Source: Plasmodium brasilianum
Taxonomy: Eukaryota > Apicomplexa > Aconoidasida > Haemosporida > Plasmodiidae
Assembly: GCF_023973825.1 (NCBI RefSeq)
Contig: NC_090120.1
Coordinates: 1,578,501-1,642,500, forward strand
Length of the DNA: 64,000 bases
Direction of reading: 5' to 3'
Within the stretch, counting starts at the first letter, position 1. Every line of letters starts with the position of its first letter. Below the pieces are notes generated by a model. It worked only from the letters and a program-made list of their open reading frames with translations, had not been told where the DNA came from and ran no database searches. A program made the position numbers and the translations under genes. This document shows positions 11,092 through 24,600 of this stretch, piece after piece.

Positions 11092-14000
11092 ATGAGATAT
11101 GTTCGAGGATACCTACTATATACAAGCACATACGCGAGTGGGTGTATGTATGTATGTCTGTACATGTGTGTATATGTGTTACATATATACTCAAGTGCAT
11201 TTTTTTCTTCCCTTTTTTTTTTCATGCCCCCCGTGAAGGCTATACAAAACGCAGCTTTGCTCTTTTTACGCTAAAGGAATATGTGCTAGAGGAAACAAAT
11301 GTAGTTGGGCTCATGGTGAACTAGATGTTAGACCTATGCCAAAATTTTACAAAGTAATTTTCGAAAAAGATTAGTATAGACTATGTTTACTGTTATGTAT
11401 AATTAAGGATTCATTTTGTGTGCTTTATCCATTGTACATGTTTTTCCCCATCTTTATATTTTACCCCCTTACATATTTGTCCCCTTCCCCCTTTTTATGT
11501 CATCTTTTTTTTCCCCTTCCAGACGAGAATGTGCTATACATTTTTGTCCGGTAGTTACTGTGAGGCTTCTAAGTGCACATTTGCTCATACAGAAGAAGAA
11601 TTGAGGGGGTCAGGAAAAGCGTTAAGATTATGTACCAAGTATTTCTTAGATGGTAAGAATGTTCCGCATGCATTGAGTAGTTTCACATGATAGATATAAA
11701 TCTTTCTTTATATTATTCTCCTACCATTTTTGTTCCTCTAACATTGTAGTATACTTTTTTTTTTTTTTTTTTTTTTTTTTTGTTGTTGTTTAAATTTTCA
11801 TAGGGTTTTGTAGTAAAGCAGACAAATGTCCTATGGCTCACAGCATAAATCAACTTGATCCCTCAGTGAAATTTTCGTCAAGTGAACTTATGAATAGGGT
11901 ATATGACAGGGAAGAGAACATGCCTTATAAGAATAAAATGGATATAACCAATGATGAAAATGGAAATAATAACAGTGCTAGTAACAGCAATCACAGTGGA
12001 AATAATTGCGGCAGTAACATGTATACTGTTACGAACGGAGTGGAAAACGATGAAGAAGACAAGAAAGAAAATTATTATATCATGTTGAACCATCGTAATG
12101 ATAACGAAAAAGAAATGAAAATCTCAAAGAAAAGCACTTGTAATTTTTATAAAAATAATGAAAAGAAGTCATATAAGGAATACGTACCAGAGTATGAAGG
12201 GGAAAACGATTATCTTGAAGAGCTTAAACAAGATACCGGTATTTACAAAAAAATTTTTATTTATATGAAACTTGTATGGTGTGTGTGGGAATGTGTGTGC
12301 AAACATTTATGATGCGATAACCTAGTTGCATACACGCATATATATATATATATAAACATATGCACGCATGTATGTCTACGCGAATGTCTACACAAATATG
12401 CTTATCTACATGTGATACTTTCCCCCTTTTTCAGGAGACTGCTTGTACCACGATGAGCACCTAATAAATAGGGAGTGCATGATAAACAACGGTGTAAAAA
12501 CCAATAGTCGTATGAACAACGAATTGATTAAAATAAATGATAATTTACCATCACAAGGACATAATTATAACGAAGATGATATATTAGGTGAAGATAGGGA
12601 AGACTCTACTTGTAATATATACAGATATAATAATATAGACAACAATAATATGGACATGTTTAAAAATTATGAAGGTGTACATAATTTTAATATTACGAAT
12701 AAAACACGATTAATTAATGAATATTATGAAAATAATATTACTCCGTATGAAACAAATATACAGAATGTCAACAACAATGTCGATAAGGAAACAGCCTTAA
12801 GAAAAATAGAGAAAATTAATTTGCCTAAAATGTCTCAGATATCGCAAATACCGCAAATACCGCAAATACCGCAAATACAGCAAATACCGCAAATACAGCA
12901 AATACAGCAAATACCGCAAATACAGCAAATACCGCAAATACAACAAATACCGCAAATACAGCAAATACAGCAAATACCACAAATACAGCAAATACAGCAA
13001 ATACCACAAATATCATCCAATATGAACTTAAACGTAAATTTCAATTTATTAAACAAAATGGAAAAAAACGATGTGGACTTGCAAGAGGGCAAATATTTTT
13101 TTAACAAAATAAACAGAAAAGACATTGCTGATAATTCCCTTTTTGATTCCAACACAACCACATATGAACATTCGAAAAATAACTCGAATTATTATAATGA
13201 CAATATTATTAATTTAAATAGAACCAAGGAGAATTTAGATCTTTACGATGATGTGGGTATGTGTTTCAGCTACAAAAGTGGAATTTCCGCCGAGAAAAGT
13301 GTTAACGATATGAACGGGGAAGGAAATATGAAAGATGCAGGACATATGGACTATGCTGGAAATATGAACTGTTCAGGAAATATGAACGAGATGAACAACG
13401 GGTACAACTTGGAAAACCTCATATACAACATGAACAACTTGAGTTTGGTAAACTCAGACGAGAACGAAATGGAGATGAAAAACAAAATGATGATGTACTC
13501 AATGATGAAAGCACGTGGTAAAGGGAAAATACTAGAAGACGGGAAAGGGAATGTGCAAAATGTGGAAAATATGGAAAATTTGGGGAATGCGACTGATGAA
13601 GACATGAGACGAGACGAAGAAAAAAATTCTAACACTAAAGAAACCTATTTAGAGTATACCAGTGGAGGAGATTGTGAATATAATAAAATGTTTTTTAGTA
13701 ATAAGTTTTTATTAAGTAATTCGAATGAGCACAATGAATATTATGAGCCTTCTAATGGCCAGTATAACAAGATTAATGGCCATTATAACGAACAGATTAA
13801 TGGCCAGTATAACGAACAGATTAATGACCAGTATAACGAACAGATTAATGGCCAGCTTAATGGCCAGTATAATGACCAGCTTAATGATCGATTTAATGAA
13901 CCATTCGAAATGGTAAAAAACGCAAATAAGATTATGAACATCAATGTAATAAGCAATTATTTTACCAATAGTCATTCTTCTTTGGGGTCTAACACGATGC

Positions 14001-15913
14001 CCAGCAACATGCCCAGTAATATGTACAATAGCGTGCACAGTAATATGCACAGTAACATGTACAGCAGTACAAGCAGCGTGAGCAATATGAGCAACATGAT
14101 TGACTCTACCAGAACATCTAACATTAATGGTTTGAAAACGACTTTAAATAACTGTACGAACAGTAAAGGAAGCATTTACAATGGCATAAATGATAACATT
14201 CACAACGTTAATAAGGTTAGTAGCAGTACAAGCAGCAATGGAAACAAACTAAATATAGAAAGTAGTAACAACGAAATGAACACGTTTAAAAGTGTAGAGA
14301 GAAATGGTAGTAACAACAATGAAAGTACTAACAATGGAAGTGTTAGCAATGGTAACGCTAGCAGTGGAAGTGCTAGCTGTGGAATTAATAATAGTATTAC
14401 CTCTGATTGTGTAACTAGCCAAAATTACAGGGTAAGAGAAACTGCATCCATAAAAGGAAAGAACAATCAGAAGGAAAACGATCAAGAAGAAAATGCGAAT
14501 AGTAACTGTATTTTGAAAAACTTAAGCAATAACACTAATAGGAATATAATTATAAATAACAAAATAAGCAAAATGGGAAAAATGAACAGTATCAACAAAA
14601 GTGCAGCTAATGACTGTGAAAATAGTCTAACGAACGAAAAAGACGGTGAAGATGATTTATTATTAGATATAAAGGCGCAGTGCAGCAGCATTAACAGTGG
14701 AAGTGCTAGTGTAGTAGTAAATAGTAACAACAACGGTGTTATGAACAGTAGCGTGAACAGTCCGAACGATATAATTAATAATATTGATAACATTGGTAAT
14801 GGCAGCATATCATATAAGAAAAAGGTGTACATGTTAAACCCCAGTAACGCGCAATTTTTGAATAACAGTGATATAAATAGAAGAAATGACAATGTAAAAA
14901 GTAGAATAAATAGTGTTAATGAAGATGGTAAAAACATTGACGATATAAACCAAATTTTAGTAGGTAATAATCATAACAGTGTTGGTAATTATAAATTAGA
15001 TGCCCTTATTCTAAATAATAAAAATGAAGAGAGAATGAATAGTCAGGTAGAATACAATTCAGGGAGCATCAACCATTTGACACACTTAAATAGAAGTATT
15101 GTTCATCATAACTCTAATAATTATAAGGACAATAGAACTTTAATAGACATGTGCACAATGGGGTGTAATAATAGTAACATGAATAATACTCCTATGGAAA
15201 CTGGTATGGAAATAAAGAATAACGTTATGAGCACCAATGTCGTAAACAACTGTATCACTAATAGACCCTTTAGCAGTGATTACGTTAATAAACACAAGTC
15301 GAGCATTGTTAAGAGTAGTAATGCCAATGTGCCTTTGAGCAGTAATACTAGCAGTAATGCTAGCGGTAATAGCAGTAACAGCGTCAGTAGTGAAGAGAAA
15401 AATTGCATCCTCAACGATTATAGGAAAGTTGATTTGACTCAATTAACGAAAAGCGGCTATTCAAATAATTTCTGTGATATAAAGAACAATAGTTCCACTG
15501 CAAAGAACAACATAGATTTATACGAACTGCCTTACAACAGCGATGAAGGCTTTTCCAACTATATGTGCAACGATGGTAATGATAGCAGTAACAGCACCAG
15601 GAATCAGAACGGTAGTAACAACAGTAGTAATAATAGCAGTAACAAGAACAGTAGTAATAATAGTAGTAATAGCAGTAATAATAGTAGTAATAATAGTAGT
15701 AATAATAGTAGTAATAGCAGTAATAATAATGGTAAAGATGAGATTCCCTGCAAGAGAAATAGTTCGTCCAACATGAACGTTGAAGATGGAGCAACCTGTT
15801 TTAGCAATCAGAATGGAAAAAAGAATTTTAAAAATTACAACCCCCTAACTTACAGCTTCAGTGGCCTATGTGAATGTTTGGGGAAGAACGAGGATGTAAA
15901 AAACGACGAATAA
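11092..15913 (+). CDS. Triple CCCH zinc-finger protein with Asn-rich tail
   Basis: Proposed exons are 11092..11141 (uncertain), 11239..11353, 11523..11652, 11804..12238 and 12435..15913, about 1402 aa. Three CCCH fingers lie in the first 111 residues: C24-X7-C32-X5-C38-X3-H42, C59-X8-C68-X4-C73-X3-H77 and C92-X8-C101-X5-C107-X3-H111. The third finger is split by an intron after FLD. Finger 1 is preceded by LYKTQLC, typical of RNA-binding tandem fingers. The remaining 1290 residues are low complexity: a PQI/QQI tract (12835-13015), GQYNEQIN repeats (13750-13880) and SNNSS runs (15600-15730). A post-transcriptional RNA-binding role is inferred from the family. An in-frame TGA at 11234 forces an intron before finger 1, so the first exon is a guess (ATG at 11092, donor GTGTAT); the internal joins are all in phase. 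Confidence 0.85.
12835..13015 (+). repeat. Coding PQI/QQI minisatellite
   Basis: A 9-bp repeat (CAAATACCG/CAAATACAG) inside the last exon of the zinc-finger gene encodes alternating PQI and QQI triplets. The repeat keeps frame, and on the opposite strand it also stays open (Ala-Val-Phe or Leu-Tyr repeats), which is a shadow. Confidence 0.9.
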
Positions 15914-16014
15914 GTCGGATAACACACGTGTAAATGCCCAAATGCATGCACGTACATATGTATACATATTTGTGGAAGCATGTATTTTTATAGGTATATG
16001 TATACGCATGTATG

Positions 16015-16130
16015 TATATGTACACGTATGTATGTATGTATGTATGTATGTATGTATGTATGTATGTATGTATGTATGTATGTATGTATGTATGTATGTA
16101 TGTATGTATGTATGTACGTATGTATATGTA
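16015..16130 (+). repeat. (TATG)n microsatellite
   Basis: Roughly 24 uninterrupted copies of the tetranucleotide, flanked by imperfect ACGTATG copies, about 100 bp after the zinc-finger stop codon. Confidence 0.9.
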
Positions 16131-16266
16131 CACGTATGTGCGTATGGAAGAAACGCAGGAGACAAAGTAGCGCAGTTACGCAAAGAAACCCCGAGTCGCA
16201 TAGCATAAGGATATACATGTATTATTTTTCATTTTGTATAATAAATTGTTAAAAAAAAAGAAATAA

Positions 16267-16298
<32 letters not shown>

Positions 16299-16409
16299 TT
16301 TAAGCACTTTAAATGTTTTCATATAATTTGTAGTACGATCTTCACTACATCAATTGTAAAAAAAAAAAAAAAATTCATGATTTTTGAATAAATACGAATT
16401 TCGTATTTT

Positions 16410-16560
16410 TCTCTTATTATTCACTTATTATTCTCTTATTATTCACTTATTATTCTCTTATTATTCACTTATTATTCTCTTATTATTCTCTTATTATTCT
16501 CTTATTTTTCTCTTATTATTCTCTTATTATTCACATATTATTCTCTTATTATTCTCTAAT
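16410..16560 (+). repeat. 11-bp minisatellite
   Basis: About twelve copies of CTCTTATTATT, alternating with ACTTATTATTC variants. Confidence 0.75.
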
Positions 16561-16900
16561 TTTTATTTTATATTTTTTTTCTCCATATTTTTTGCATACA
16601 ATTAAATAATGCAAAGAAATGTTTTTCTTACATTTTTTGAATTTACTCTTCATTTGAGAATTTTGTTGTGTCCAACTTAAGTAAAAATAAAGCATACATA
16701 TTAGGAGGCATACAAGTGTACCCTACGAACATGCATGCGAGTATGCATAGGAACTAACATATACGATAATACATATAATACTGTGTACACACATATACAG
16801 GCATTCTACATTTCACATTTTTCGAGCTACCTCCTGACATTTCATTTTTTTCCCCTTTTTTACGTAAAAGTATATGCTTCATTTTTAAGAATACATCATA

Positions 16901-16938
<38 letters not shown>

Positions 16939-18115
16939 ATATCCGTCCACCTATTTTTCTAAAAAAAAAAAAAGCAGTAATATATGTAGTATTATTTTTT
17001 AAAGTTACATTTTGTTCGTTTGTTTATTTTTCTGTAGATTAACTTTATTTTTTTTTTCAAATAAAAGAAAAAAAAAAAAAGAAATAATAAATATGTGAAA
17101 AAAGAGAAAAAAAATAGACTGCTGTATATTCAGATAATAAGAACTATTTTCACTAGATTTATACAGCATTACGTTTACGCTCTTATATATATATGTATGC
17201 ATATATGTATACCTATGAATATGTGTTTCTGGCTGTGTTTCTGTTTTCACTGAAAGTCGCTTTAAAAGAATTAGGCTGAACACATAAATGCAATTGTTCG
17301 CAAATGTGTACACGTGCAAAAAGAAAAATATAGAAAAAAATGTGCACATCGTTCTGACATCATTATAACATATTTCCAAATTTTATGTATAAATATGAGT
17401 CGATGAAAAATTCTTTCTTTTAAATTTACAATGGATGGTGAAAGTGCTAAAAAGGCAAAACAGAAATAAATTTTAAACAGGATGACCTGACCTCTAGGTG
17501 AATGCACATGTACTCATGTACACATATACAATGTATGTACAATACATACATATAAAAAGGGCGGAGGGAAAAAAAAGAAAAAGATATAGGAAAATAAAAA
17601 GGAAAAGAAATTTGCTTTATATCTTTTACTCTTTCTTACGTTACCATTCCTCAAAATTAATAAAAGGAAAAACGTAAAAAGAAAGCAATCTTACGAGAAT
17701 GAACTCCAAAAATGCTAAGCACAAAAAAATGACAAGTACGACGTATGAGAGAAGGCATAAATAAAAAGAAAAAATAAAGCAGCTGAAAATGAATAAAATT
17801 GTCGTAAATTAATAAAATGAACTAAAAAGGAACCACATTAAAATAAACTACATTAAAATGAATTAAAATAAAATAAAATAATATGACAATAAATTATAAA
17901 ATAAACCGAAATATGATAAAATAAGTTGAACTGAAATGAACTAAAATAAATTATGGTAAAACATGACAAACTGGCAATTGATAAAGGATATGTTTTTCCA
18001 TATACACAAATAAAAAAAAAAATTTATTTTATTTTTCGCGCTTGTCCTTTTGTTTTCACCCCTCTCCCCCCGCGCAAGTTTTTTCGAAGCAGCTGAATGT
18101 TGGCTGCTGGACATC

Positions 18116-18300
18116 ATAAAAAAAAATAAACAAATGACCAAGTAGCAAAATAAATAAACAAATGACCAAGCAGCAAAATAAATAAACAAATGACCAAGTA
18201 GCAAAATAAATAAACAAATGACCAAGTAGCAAAATAAATAAACAAATGACCAAGTAGCAAAATAAATAAACAAATGACCAAGCAGCAAAATAAATAAATG
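18116..18300 (+). repeat. 24-bp minisatellite upstream of fumarase
   Basis: About seven copies of a 24-bp unit containing AACAAATGACCAAGTAGCAA, with a GTAGC/GCAGC variant. It lies 135 bp before the fumarase start codon, so it may fall in the 5' UTR or promoter. The frame is open on -, which I read as a shadow. Confidence 0.85.
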
Positions 18301-18434
18301 ACAAAGAAACGAAATTACGGAGTAGCTATTTTTTAGGACGTACACGATATTCAAGCTTCGCGTTCATTCTGTCTCATTAGACTTTCATTATACTTTTCTT
18401 TCAACTTTAAATGTCCCTATGCTGACAAGGTAAA

Positions 18435-20488
18435 ATGCTAAATGCTAAAAAAATCGCAGTTCTGCTCCGCCACAGAATATACAAAAATAATCACCTGTAC
18501 GTTCATGCAAATGTAAATGCTAATGTTAAATTTAACAATATTTGCAATTGGAATAAAGTAAACAAGACATATATTAACACGTTGAAGAATTTCTTGGATG
18601 TACTAGAATTTGAGGAGGGGGGAGAAAATGAAACTGAATATAAACGCATTGATGAATTAAGCAAATATATAGAGGTTGTTAAAATTAATAATCAGCCAAT
18701 TAATAAGAGCAAATATTATGGCTTGGATTTCGAAAATGAAGGTAACTTTTTTAATGAAAAAGGAGATATAAAATTGTGTCCTGAACAAGTCAGGCAAAAT
18801 GGTAATGAAAAAAAAAAAAAAGTTTTATTAAGGAATACATTCATGTACCTCCTTTTGTATTAACAAAATTATGTGAATATGCATTTAAAGAAATATTATT
18901 TTTTTTAAATAAGAAACATTTAAAGCAGTTGCAAAATATATTAAATGATAACAAATCAAGTAAAAATGATAAATATGTAGCGATAACGTTAATTAAAAAT
19001 GCTGTCATAAGTTCTGAGCAATATCTACCAGGATGTCAAGACACAGGTACAGCAATTATTTTGGCAAAAAAAGATGAAGAAATAGTGACAACATATGAAC
19101 ATAAATATCTCACATTAGGGGTCTACAATGCCTATAAAAATAACCACTTTCGGTATAGTCAGCTTTCCCCTGTGGACATGTTCAACGAGGTCAATACGAA
19201 GAACAATCTGCCCTGTCAAATAGAAATATACAGTAATGTGAGGGAGGAAAGCAAAGATAAGCAGCAAGATAAGCAGCACGATGAGCAGCAAGATAAGCAG
19301 CATGATGAGCAGCGAGAGGGACAGCACAACGAGATGGGCGAAATTAAAAAGCCGCTCAAGGGTAAGGCCCAGAGCGGTGGACCAAAATTTGAATTAATTT
19401 TTATTGCGAAAGGAGGGGGAAGCGCAAACAAAACTTTCCTTTTTCAACAGACAAAAAGTATATTGCATGAAGAAAAACTGTACGATTTTTTGTTAGATAA
19501 GATAAAAGAAATAGGTACATCGGCTTGTCCTCCATATCATTTAGCAATAGTTATTGGTGGTTTGTCAGCAGAAATGAATTTAAAAGTAGTCAAGTTAGCA
19601 ACGTGTCGTTATTTAGATAATTTGAAAAAAGAAGGAGGTGTATATGGGAAAGGATTTAGAGATATAAAAAGTGAAAAGATTATTTTAGATAAGGCTCAAG
19701 GTTTAGGTATAGGGGCTCAGTTTGGTGGTAAGTATTTTGTACATGATGTCAGAGTAATTAGACTACCTAGGCATTCTGCTTCATGTCCTATAGGTATTGG
19801 TGTTTCATGCTCAGCAGATAGACAAATTAAATGTATTATAAATAAAAATGGAGTATTTATGGAAGCATTAGAACATGAACCTATAAAATTTTTACCGGAA
19901 ATAACTTTCAAAGATTTAAATAAAAATGAAGGAATAAAAATAGATTTAAATCAAAACATGAATGAAATATTATATACCATTTCTAAGTATCCTGTGTCAA
20001 CCTTATTATTGTTAACAGGTAAATTAGTAGTAGCAAGAGATACAGTTCACAAACTAATAGTAGATAGATTTCTTAATGAAAATATACCCATACCAGATTA
20101 CTTTAAAAATTATCCTATTTATTATGCTGGTCCTGCCAAAACACCTGACAGTTATGCTAGTGGTTCATTTGGACCAACAACAGCAGGTCGGATGGATGCT
20201 TATGCTGAAGTTCTTATGAAAAATAAAGCATCTCTAATATCATTGGCAAAAGGTAATAGATCTGCTGTAGTTAGAAATGCATGTAAAAAATATAATGGAT
20301 TTTATTTAGGTAGTATTGGAGGTCCAGGTGCAATAATAGCTAAAAATAATATTAAAAAAGTAGAGATCATAGATTTTCCACATCTTGGTATGGAGGCAGT
20401 GCACTTAATAGATGTCGTTGATTTCCCTGCATTTATTGTTATAGACAACAAGGGAAACGACTTTTATAATAAGTGGCTACCTTCATAG
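18435..20488 (+). CDS. FH: Fumarate hydratase, class I (4Fe-4S), frameshifted at A14
   Basis: Catalyses reversible hydration of fumarate to malate in the mitochondrial TCA cycle. The N-terminus MLNAKKIAVLLRHRIYK is basic and resembles a transit peptide. Iron-sulfur fumarase motifs are clear: LPGCQDTGTA, SASCPIGIGVSCSADRQIKC, KTPDSYASGSFGPTTAGRMD and GSIGGPGAII. The frame opens at 18435 and is lost at a run of 14 A (18808-18821), which would terminate it at 18861. The next frame then continues without a gap as SFIKEYIHVPPFVLTKLCEY and runs to the stop at 20488, nominally about 684 aa, close to what I recall for the family in Plasmodium. One extra A would restore a single frame, so an assembly error is likeliest. 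A hydrophilic KQQDKQHDEQ insert (19255-19330) interrupts the conserved region. No plausible intron explains the shift. Confidence 0.92.
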
Positions 20489-21668
20489 TGAAGTATCATG
20501 TGTATATAGAAAAGTCTTATACCCCATACAGCTTGTACCCTCTACGGGGGAGTGCACATAGATGTGGCCCACTAATAATTGCACTCGGGAAGAAGGGGGA
20601 AGTTTTCCTGCGAATTGTCATGCGTGTGTGAATGTGTATATGCATACCGTCTTATATGTATGTTCATATTTACATTTTTTTTTTTTTTTTTTTTTTTTTT
20701 TCCTTTTTTAATTTTAAATAACCTATTATCTACAAGCGATAAAACACAAAGTCGTTTCGGAAATATTTTTCCCTATTTTCCATTTTTTATTGGTGTATCT
20801 TTTTTGTTTTCCAAGTGTAAGTCATTGAAAAGGAAACGTAAAGGCACGGGAAGAAAGAGTATTCGCGTTCATGTTTATTTACGTGCAAGAATAGGTACAT
20901 ATATAAATAAGTAAATAAATGCTTACATAAATAAATGCTTACATAAGTAAATGTGTACGTAAATACTTACACATATATGTATATATATTTACGTAATTGT
21001 ACATTTACATGTATATGCGTGCACCCGTATGTATGCGCAGCTGTTTGTCTCTCATTTTGTGTCCCTTTCCCCTTTTGATGTTTCTGCGCCTTTTCGTCCG
21101 CTCAGGATTAGCGATGCGTATTTTGCTAAATACTTTTATTTTTATTTTTACTTCTATGATTTTTACTTCTACTTTGATTTTTACTTCTACTTTGATTTTT
21201 ACTTCTACTTTGATTTTTACTTCTACTTTGATTTTTACTTCTACTTTGATTTTTACTTCTACTTTGATTTTTACTTCTACTTTGATTTTTACTTCTACTT
21301 TGATTTTTACTTCTACTTTGATTTTTACTTCTACTTTGATTTTTACTTCTACTTTGATTTTTACTTCTACTTTGATTTTTACTTCTACTTTGATTTTTAC
21401 TTCTACTTTGATTTTTACTTCTACTTTGATTTTTACTTCTACTTTGATTTTTACTTCTAATTTAATTTTTACTTCTAATTTAATTTGTATTGCTATTTCT
21501 GTTTGTATTTCTATTTTTATTTCTGTTTGTATGTGTATTTTCATTTGCATGGGTATTTTTATTTGTATGGCTATTTTTTTTATTTAATTTTTTTTTTTTT
21601 TTTTTGAGCCATTTTTATCCTCTTTTTATGCCTTTTTTTTGAACAGTTCAGAAGAAAGCGAACTTTTG
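20489..21668. other. Convergent spacer with minisatellite
   Basis: Lies between the stop codons of fumarase (+) and the gamma-tubulin-complex-like gene (-). The first 600 bp are unremarkable AT-rich sequence with a long T run (about 20676-20701). The rest is the 18-bp minisatellite and a T run (21589-21605). Confidence 0.6.
21128..21490 (+). repeat. 18-bp minisatellite
   Basis: About seventeen nearly perfect copies of TTTTTACTTCTACTTTGA, degrading at both ends into TTTTATTTC-like units. All three + frames and one - frame stay open, giving apparent proteins of TSTLIF, FYFYFD or VEVKIK repeats. None has flanking coding sequence. Confidence 0.92.
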
Positions 21669-24600
21669 TCATTTGTTCGTGCGCAATTTTTGACTAATTT
21701 TTTTGAGATTTTTTTTTTTCTTCTCCTCCAAATCAATCGTTGCAGAATGTCCTTTTTTGGAGTTTCTCTTTTCATCATGTGTATAACTATTTGCATCGTC
21801 TTTTATTTTGGAAATATCCCGACTTATAATGTTTTTTGCAATGACGTTGGGCATGTTTTTGTTTTCATTTCTTTTTTTTATTACATTATTTTTGTTTTCT
21901 AATTTAGGAGAATAAGGAATAGTTATGGACATATTTCTAGTGATACTTTTTTTTTGTTGAGGTAGTTTATTTCTTTTTCCTTCTGAGTTTTGAATTATGC
22001 TATTTTTTTTGTGAGTATAATTTTTTTTTGTGGTGCTATAATTCATTGTTTTCTTTTCACTGTCTATTTTATATTTATTTATTTTTTTTAATAGGATTCC
22101 AGTATATAGATCTCTATTGTTAGTATTTTCTAATTGCAATTTTACCTTTTTAACATGTTCACTAACAATTTTGTAAAAATCATAATACAATATTCTTTGC
22201 TGTAAAATTTTGTTTATATTTTCTTTATCATCGCTCAAATGAAGCTGGATATTTTTTTTGTTCTTTGAATTGAAATGATAACAATTGTCTTCATTGCACT
22301 GACTTCTCAGTGGAATGGATAAGTTCTGTGAGTAATCACTCTGATTCTTATCGAAATACATATATGTGTCCTTCTCCCCAGTAGATATATTTTCTTCTCT
22401 TGTACTATTCAAATTTCTATTTGTTTTATAACTCATATGTGTTGATTTGTTTTCATTTTCACTTAATTTTTGCCAGAAGATGCATATAGTTCTTCTATCA
22501 TAACTTTGGGTTGTTGTATGGACAAACTTCAATATATTTAATAGCATCAAGCGTAGGGGAACCAAAAATTTATCACAGGTAGTTGAGTTATGGAATGATA
22601 ATTCGTTTCTAGAAATATACTTTCTTATATATTCATATTTATCACTGTGTTGTTCCCATTCTTCACTGTCATTTGGAAGGAATCCTTTAGGTGAGTCCTC
22701 ATCAGTCCTATCTACAATGAATCTATTCACACTAGCCTTGTTCTCATCACCCCCCTTTTTATCATCATAATTCTCTTCAACTACGCTCTTTTCAACCCTA
22801 TTCTTATCACCCCAGTTCTCTTCATACCTGTTCCCTCTATCTCCTGTGTCCTTATCCCCTATCACATCCTGCTTGAACATAATTTTTAAATTGTCCAAAA
22901 GACGCAAAACCATTTGAATGATTATAGAAATGTCTTGGTAGAGCATAAAGCGGAAACTGTTCCTCTGTATTTTATGTATTGAGCTCATTATATTTTTTGT
23001 TTCTTCTTGTAATAAATAATTACATATTAGAAAAACGTTAGGATAGATATTCTGACCATCTACATAAAAACTCAAATTATTTAGGTAGTCCACTTGGGTA
23101 TATTCATTATGTAGATTATAATTATATATATCACTTTTCATGTATATACTTTCCTCTTTTTTATCATTAAATATAATCAATTTTATTTTTTCTTTTTGAT
23201 GAATATTTTCCTTTCCATCTCTTCTTTTTATAGAATTTGTGTAAAATGTATCTAGAAAGTCAAACAAGTTTTTATTTATATACAAGAAATAGTATGTAAG
23301 GAATGACGTATTAATGTTAAATTTCATATTATCAGGATAAACATAGAAACATTTTTCATCATTAAATACATTCGTTTGCTCTGCTCCTCTTTGTAAGATG
23401 TCATTTAGGTATTCACTATGCTTTTTGTATATTTCTTCTTCTCCTGAGTCTACTTTCTTTTTGTATACTTTTCCCTTTCCATATGAGATGAAGCGTTCCG
23501 ACTCGTGTATTATCTACAATAAGAATGTAGCTGCACTTGTTTTTTCCATGCATTTTGAATGGCTAACAAACATATTAGAGAGTGAAAACAGATAAAGCAT
23601 ATGACAGATATGCACATGGGTGATACACATACACACATGTATGTATGTACACACATACGTATGTACATACGCACGCCCACTACTCTACAATGAATAGGTG
23701 TACCTTTTTCAGCCACTTATTCAGAGCTAGAAGTATGAACAAGTACATGTTGTCCTGAAAAGTTGACTCAGTTAATTCAAAATCTTCAATAATTGTACAT
23801 AAAAATTGAGGCACGTTATTTACTATATTTCTCGCTTTAATTAAATACTTATTTATAATTAATATTTCTTTCAACGTTTGAGATTCCTTGAAAAAATAAT
23901 TATCATTTACTATTCTTAACATATTTTTATAATCATCTTTGAATATATCGTTTCTTTCTTTTGCTTTGTCATTATTAACTTTGGCTGATGCTTTCAATTT
24001 TTCAAGAAATTTTTTTCTTTGTTCGTTTGCATTCTGTTAAAAGCGTAAAATGGAGGGGGGGGGGAGAGGTTTTATATGGTAGCAACACACATATATGCAT
24101 AAAATAGAAAAACGTATTTGCGCCCACATAATAATATGAACACACTAGCACAAACAAAAATGTATTAACATATATATTTGCGTGTATGTGCGTTTGGGCG
24201 TATGTGCGTTTGGGCGTATGTGCGTATGTGCGTTTGGGCGTATATGCATATGTTTGCGTGTATGCATATGTTTGCGTGCATGAAGGTATAGCTACACGTT
24301 CTTTTGTACTAGGTAGTTATCGTTTTTAGATATGGTGGAATGCTTTTTAAAGAACAGATTTCGGTAGTGCCTGAGCCTATATAAGGCTAACGCATTGTAG
24401 GGTAAGTGAATTTTCAAGTTCGGGTCAATTTCAAAGATGTCCTGAAAAATCCAATGTGAAAAAGGGTAATTCAGAAGAGGATATATTATATGGGTTCAAC
24501 ATAATGTAATAAGGGAGAAATGTAAGTACGCGTGTACGTATGTGTACATGTGTGTGGGTGTATGTAAACATATAAACATTTAAACGTATGTGTACTTCAC

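Larger units (their letters stand above)
15914..18434. other. Intergenic region between two + genes
   Basis: 3' flank of the zinc-finger gene and upstream region of fumarase. It contains a perfect (TATG)n block (about 16015-16130), an 11-bp CTCTTATTATT repeat (about 16410-16560), A and T runs, and a 24-bp minisatellite at 18116-18300. I see no gene. Confidence 0.6.

Noticed and set aside
18802..18822. 21-base GTAATG...AG segment as a mini-intron to explain the fumarase frameshift
   Set aside because: Far below plausible intron length, and 21 bases would not change the frame.
21005..21587. Long frames on both strands (up to 196 codons)
   Set aside because: Produced by the 18-bp minisatellite, whose period keeps all frames open.
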